Below, piece after piece: positions 42,141 through 43,617 of a DNA stretch of 43,617 nt (its first letter is position 1; every line of letters starts with the position of its first letter). A program made the position numbers and the translations under genes. The notes beneath the pieces were generated by a model. That model saw nothing but the letters and a program-made list of their open reading frames with translations. It was not told the origin of the DNA and did not search any database. Source of the DNA: Rhodospirillales bacterium (lineage in GTDB: Bacteria > Pseudomonadota > Alphaproteobacteria > Rhodospirillales > Magnetospirillaceae); contig JAATGN010000316.1 in assembly GCA_015654615.1 (NCBI GenBank), positions 1 through 43,617 of the forward strand. The letters are read 5' to 3'.

Positions 42141-43617
42141 ATGCGTATTTCGGTAAAACTGAAGCTGGCCGGCGCCTTCGGCCTGATCATCGCGCTCTCG
42201 CTGGTCGCCGCGGTCGTCGCCGCCGACGGCCTGGCCAAAATGAACGATCGCATCAATGGCCTCGTCAATATTTCCGCCGAGCGCGTGCGCCTGGCCGGGG
42301 ACCTGGAAAGTGTCCTGCTTCGGCTGCATCGGGCCGAAAAAAATATGATCCTGGCGGCTGACGACCAGGGAATCCAGCAATTCGACGCGGATATCCTGAA
42401 ATATCGCGATGAACTTCACAAAATACGCGACAAGTTTTTCGCCATCTCAAACGACGAATACAAACAGAAGCTGGAGCGGTTCAACAACGTTACCGATAGA
42501 TTTTTTGCCGTTCAGGAAAAGGTCCGCGAGGGAGCCCGCCTCAATTCCGAAAACCGCGTGCGGACGTTATCGCAAGCCGAGGTGCGGATCGCCTTCAACC
42601 AGCTTCTCGAGACGATGCAGCCCCTGGCCGAACGGCTGGAAAACGACGCCCCGGGGTCGGCGGATAAGGCGAAAACGGGGATTCTCGCCGCCCGCATGGT
42701 CAGCGGTCTTTTCGAAATGAACAAGAATCAGAAGGGGCTGATCATTGCCGACGACGATCAGCAAATGGACCGCTCGACCAAAATGTTGGACGACAATATT
42801 GCCGAGATGCGCAGGAACCGCGACGCCCTGCGGCGCTTGGTCAGCGATCCGGACAAAACCATCCTCGACACCTTCGGGACCTATTGGGACAGATGGCTGA
42901 AAGCGGATCAGGAGGTCCGCCGCCTGACCCACGAGCAGGGAAACGCCCGGGCCACCGCCCTGTCCAACGGCCAGGGCCAGCAATTGATGACCGAGGCGAA
43001 CGGCATCCTCGACGAGATCGACGCCTCGGCCGCAAAGGAAATGACCCAGGCGAAAGCCGAATCCGACGGCGAATTTCAGTCGATTCGGTCCCTGCTGATC
43101 GCCGTCGTCGGCGGCGCGCTGCTGATCGCCGTCGCGGCGGCCACCTGGCTGGCCCTCAGTCTCAGCCGAGGATTGGGACGCGCCGTCCACCTCGCCGATT
43201 CCGTGGCGATCGGCGACCTCAACCAGACGATCACCGTCGCCGCGAACGACGAAATCAAGGATCTGGTCGACGCCTTGAACGCCATGTGCGCCAACCTCCG
43301 CGCCACGGCGCGCCTGGCCGAGGATATCGCCGGCGGCGATTTGACCGTCAAGGCCCGGCCGATTTCCGACAAGGACAGCCTGGGCATCGCGCTCGAGACC
43401 ATGCTGGCGAAGCTGCAGACGGTGGTGTCCGACGCCTCCGGCGCGGCCGACAACGTCGCCTCGGGCAGCCAGCAGTTGTCCGCCGGTTCCGAGCAATTGT
43501 CGCAGGGCGCCTCGGAGCAGGCCTCGTCGACCGAGGAGGCCTCGGCCTCGATGGAGCAGATGGCCGCCAACATCAAGCAGACCGCCGACAACGCCGCCCA
43601 GACCGAGCGGATGGCCC
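42141..43617 (+). CDS. Methyl-accepting chemotaxis protein, cut off by the window edge
   Basis: The frame from ATG at 42141 stays open to the right edge, giving 492 codons. It shows TM1 (about 8-28), a long helical periplasmic domain (about 30-313, with a four-helix-bundle style rich in charged heptads), TM2 at about 316-338 (LLIAVVGGALLIAVAAATW), HAMP (LSLSRGLGRAVHLADSVAIGDLNQTI, with a second HAMP-like unit ending ...GGDLTVKARPIS) and the start of the signalling domain (SEQLSQGASEQASSTEEASASMEQM). The conserved tip is beyond the window. The ligand is unknown. It probably belongs to the same operon as cheA. Confidence 0.9.
   Translation, partial: MRISVKLKLAGAFGLIIALSLVAAVVAADGLAKMNDRINGLVNISAERVRLAGDLESVLLRLHRAEKNMILAADDQGIQQFDADILKYRDELHKIRDKFFAISNDEYKQKLERFNNVTDRFFAVQEKVREGARLNSENRVRTLSQAEVRIAFNQLLETMQPLAERLENDAPGSADKAKTGILAARMVSGLFEMNKNQKGLIIADDDQQMDRSTKMLDDNIAEMRRNRDALRRLVSDPDKTILDTFGTYWDRWLKADQEVRRLTHEQGNARATALSNGQGQQLMTEANGILDEIDASAAKEMTQAKAESDGEFQSIRSLLIAVVGGALLIAVAAATWLALSLSRGLGRAVHLADSVAIGDLNQTITVAANDEIKDLVDALNAMCANLRATARLAEDIAGGDLTVKARPISDKDSLGIALETMLAKLQTVVSDASGAADNVASGSQQLSAGSEQLSQGASEQASSTEEASASMEQMAANIKQTADNAAQTERMA

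Noticed and set aside
42567-43496. Antisense frame across the MCP gene
   Set aside because: The plus-strand frame encodes a clear MCP with membrane helices, HAMP and signalling domain.
1-43617. CRISPR array
   Set aside because: No regularly spaced direct repeats were seen anywhere in the window; tandem similarities are limited to protein-level TPR and CheA repeats.

Overview
The window is high-GC bacterial DNA with dense, directional gene blocks. The gene set fits an alphaproteobacterium, probably a Rhodospirillales relative (Magnetospirillum/Telmatospirillum-like). This rests on the class of intergenic palindromic repeats (a CGTC...GACG element; a CTCGC/CTTTCGCGGG element), the TPR-glycosyltransferase protein, the split periplasmic Msr system and the style of the chemosensory genes. 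No rRNA or universal marker gene is present, so the placement is inference.

Layout. 1-2006: AT-rich upstream DNA with two palindromic operators, then a hipBA toxin-antitoxin pair. 2337-5239: a secreted RNase T2, then a DUF4212 small subunit plus sodium/solute symporter pair. 5439-19112: a long minus-strand block that reads, from its upstream end, Cys-rich membrane protein, copC, copD, aminopeptidase N (pepN), a small hypothetical gene, oppABCDF, a 72-aa hypothetical protein, a TPR/glycosyltransferase protein and a TonB/TolA-like protein. The Opp transporter imports peptides and PepN can trim them. 19346-21210: a LigB-type dioxygenase, a truncated VOC-protein remnant translationally coupled to it, and an IclR regulator with palindromic sites upstream. 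21451-25725: a small lipoprotein, an OmpR/EnvZ-type two-component pair and a convergent ABC-F ATPase.

25726-31263 is accessory DNA. It holds an orphan hypothetical gene, a heavily decayed serine recombinase, a Phd-type antitoxin with a frameshifted VapC toxin that ends in a 41-bp palindrome, and an ATGA-coupled pair made of an unrecognised 182-aa protein and an XRE-HTH/ImmA-IrrE metallopeptidase. That pair is the best candidate here for an undescribed system. Spacers in this region show no intact genes.

31264-34380 encodes periplasmic methionine-sulfoxide repair: Tat-like exported MsrB, a CcdA-thioredoxin (DipZ-like) electron carrier and a membrane-anchored MsrA with a single cysteine. 34506-36714 holds a frameshifted LysR regulator, a short-chain dehydrogenase and a DUF1330 protein. 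A CATTCC-N5-GGAATG operator occurs both over the LysR start and before the dehydrogenase. 36956-38434 holds a ClC chloride/proton exchanger and a tRNA with anticodon CAT. 38795 to the right edge is a chemosensory operon (STAS protein, CheY, CheA, CheW, truncated MCP). Its CheA carries an unusual tandem LGEILVE repeat. The MCP runs off the window.
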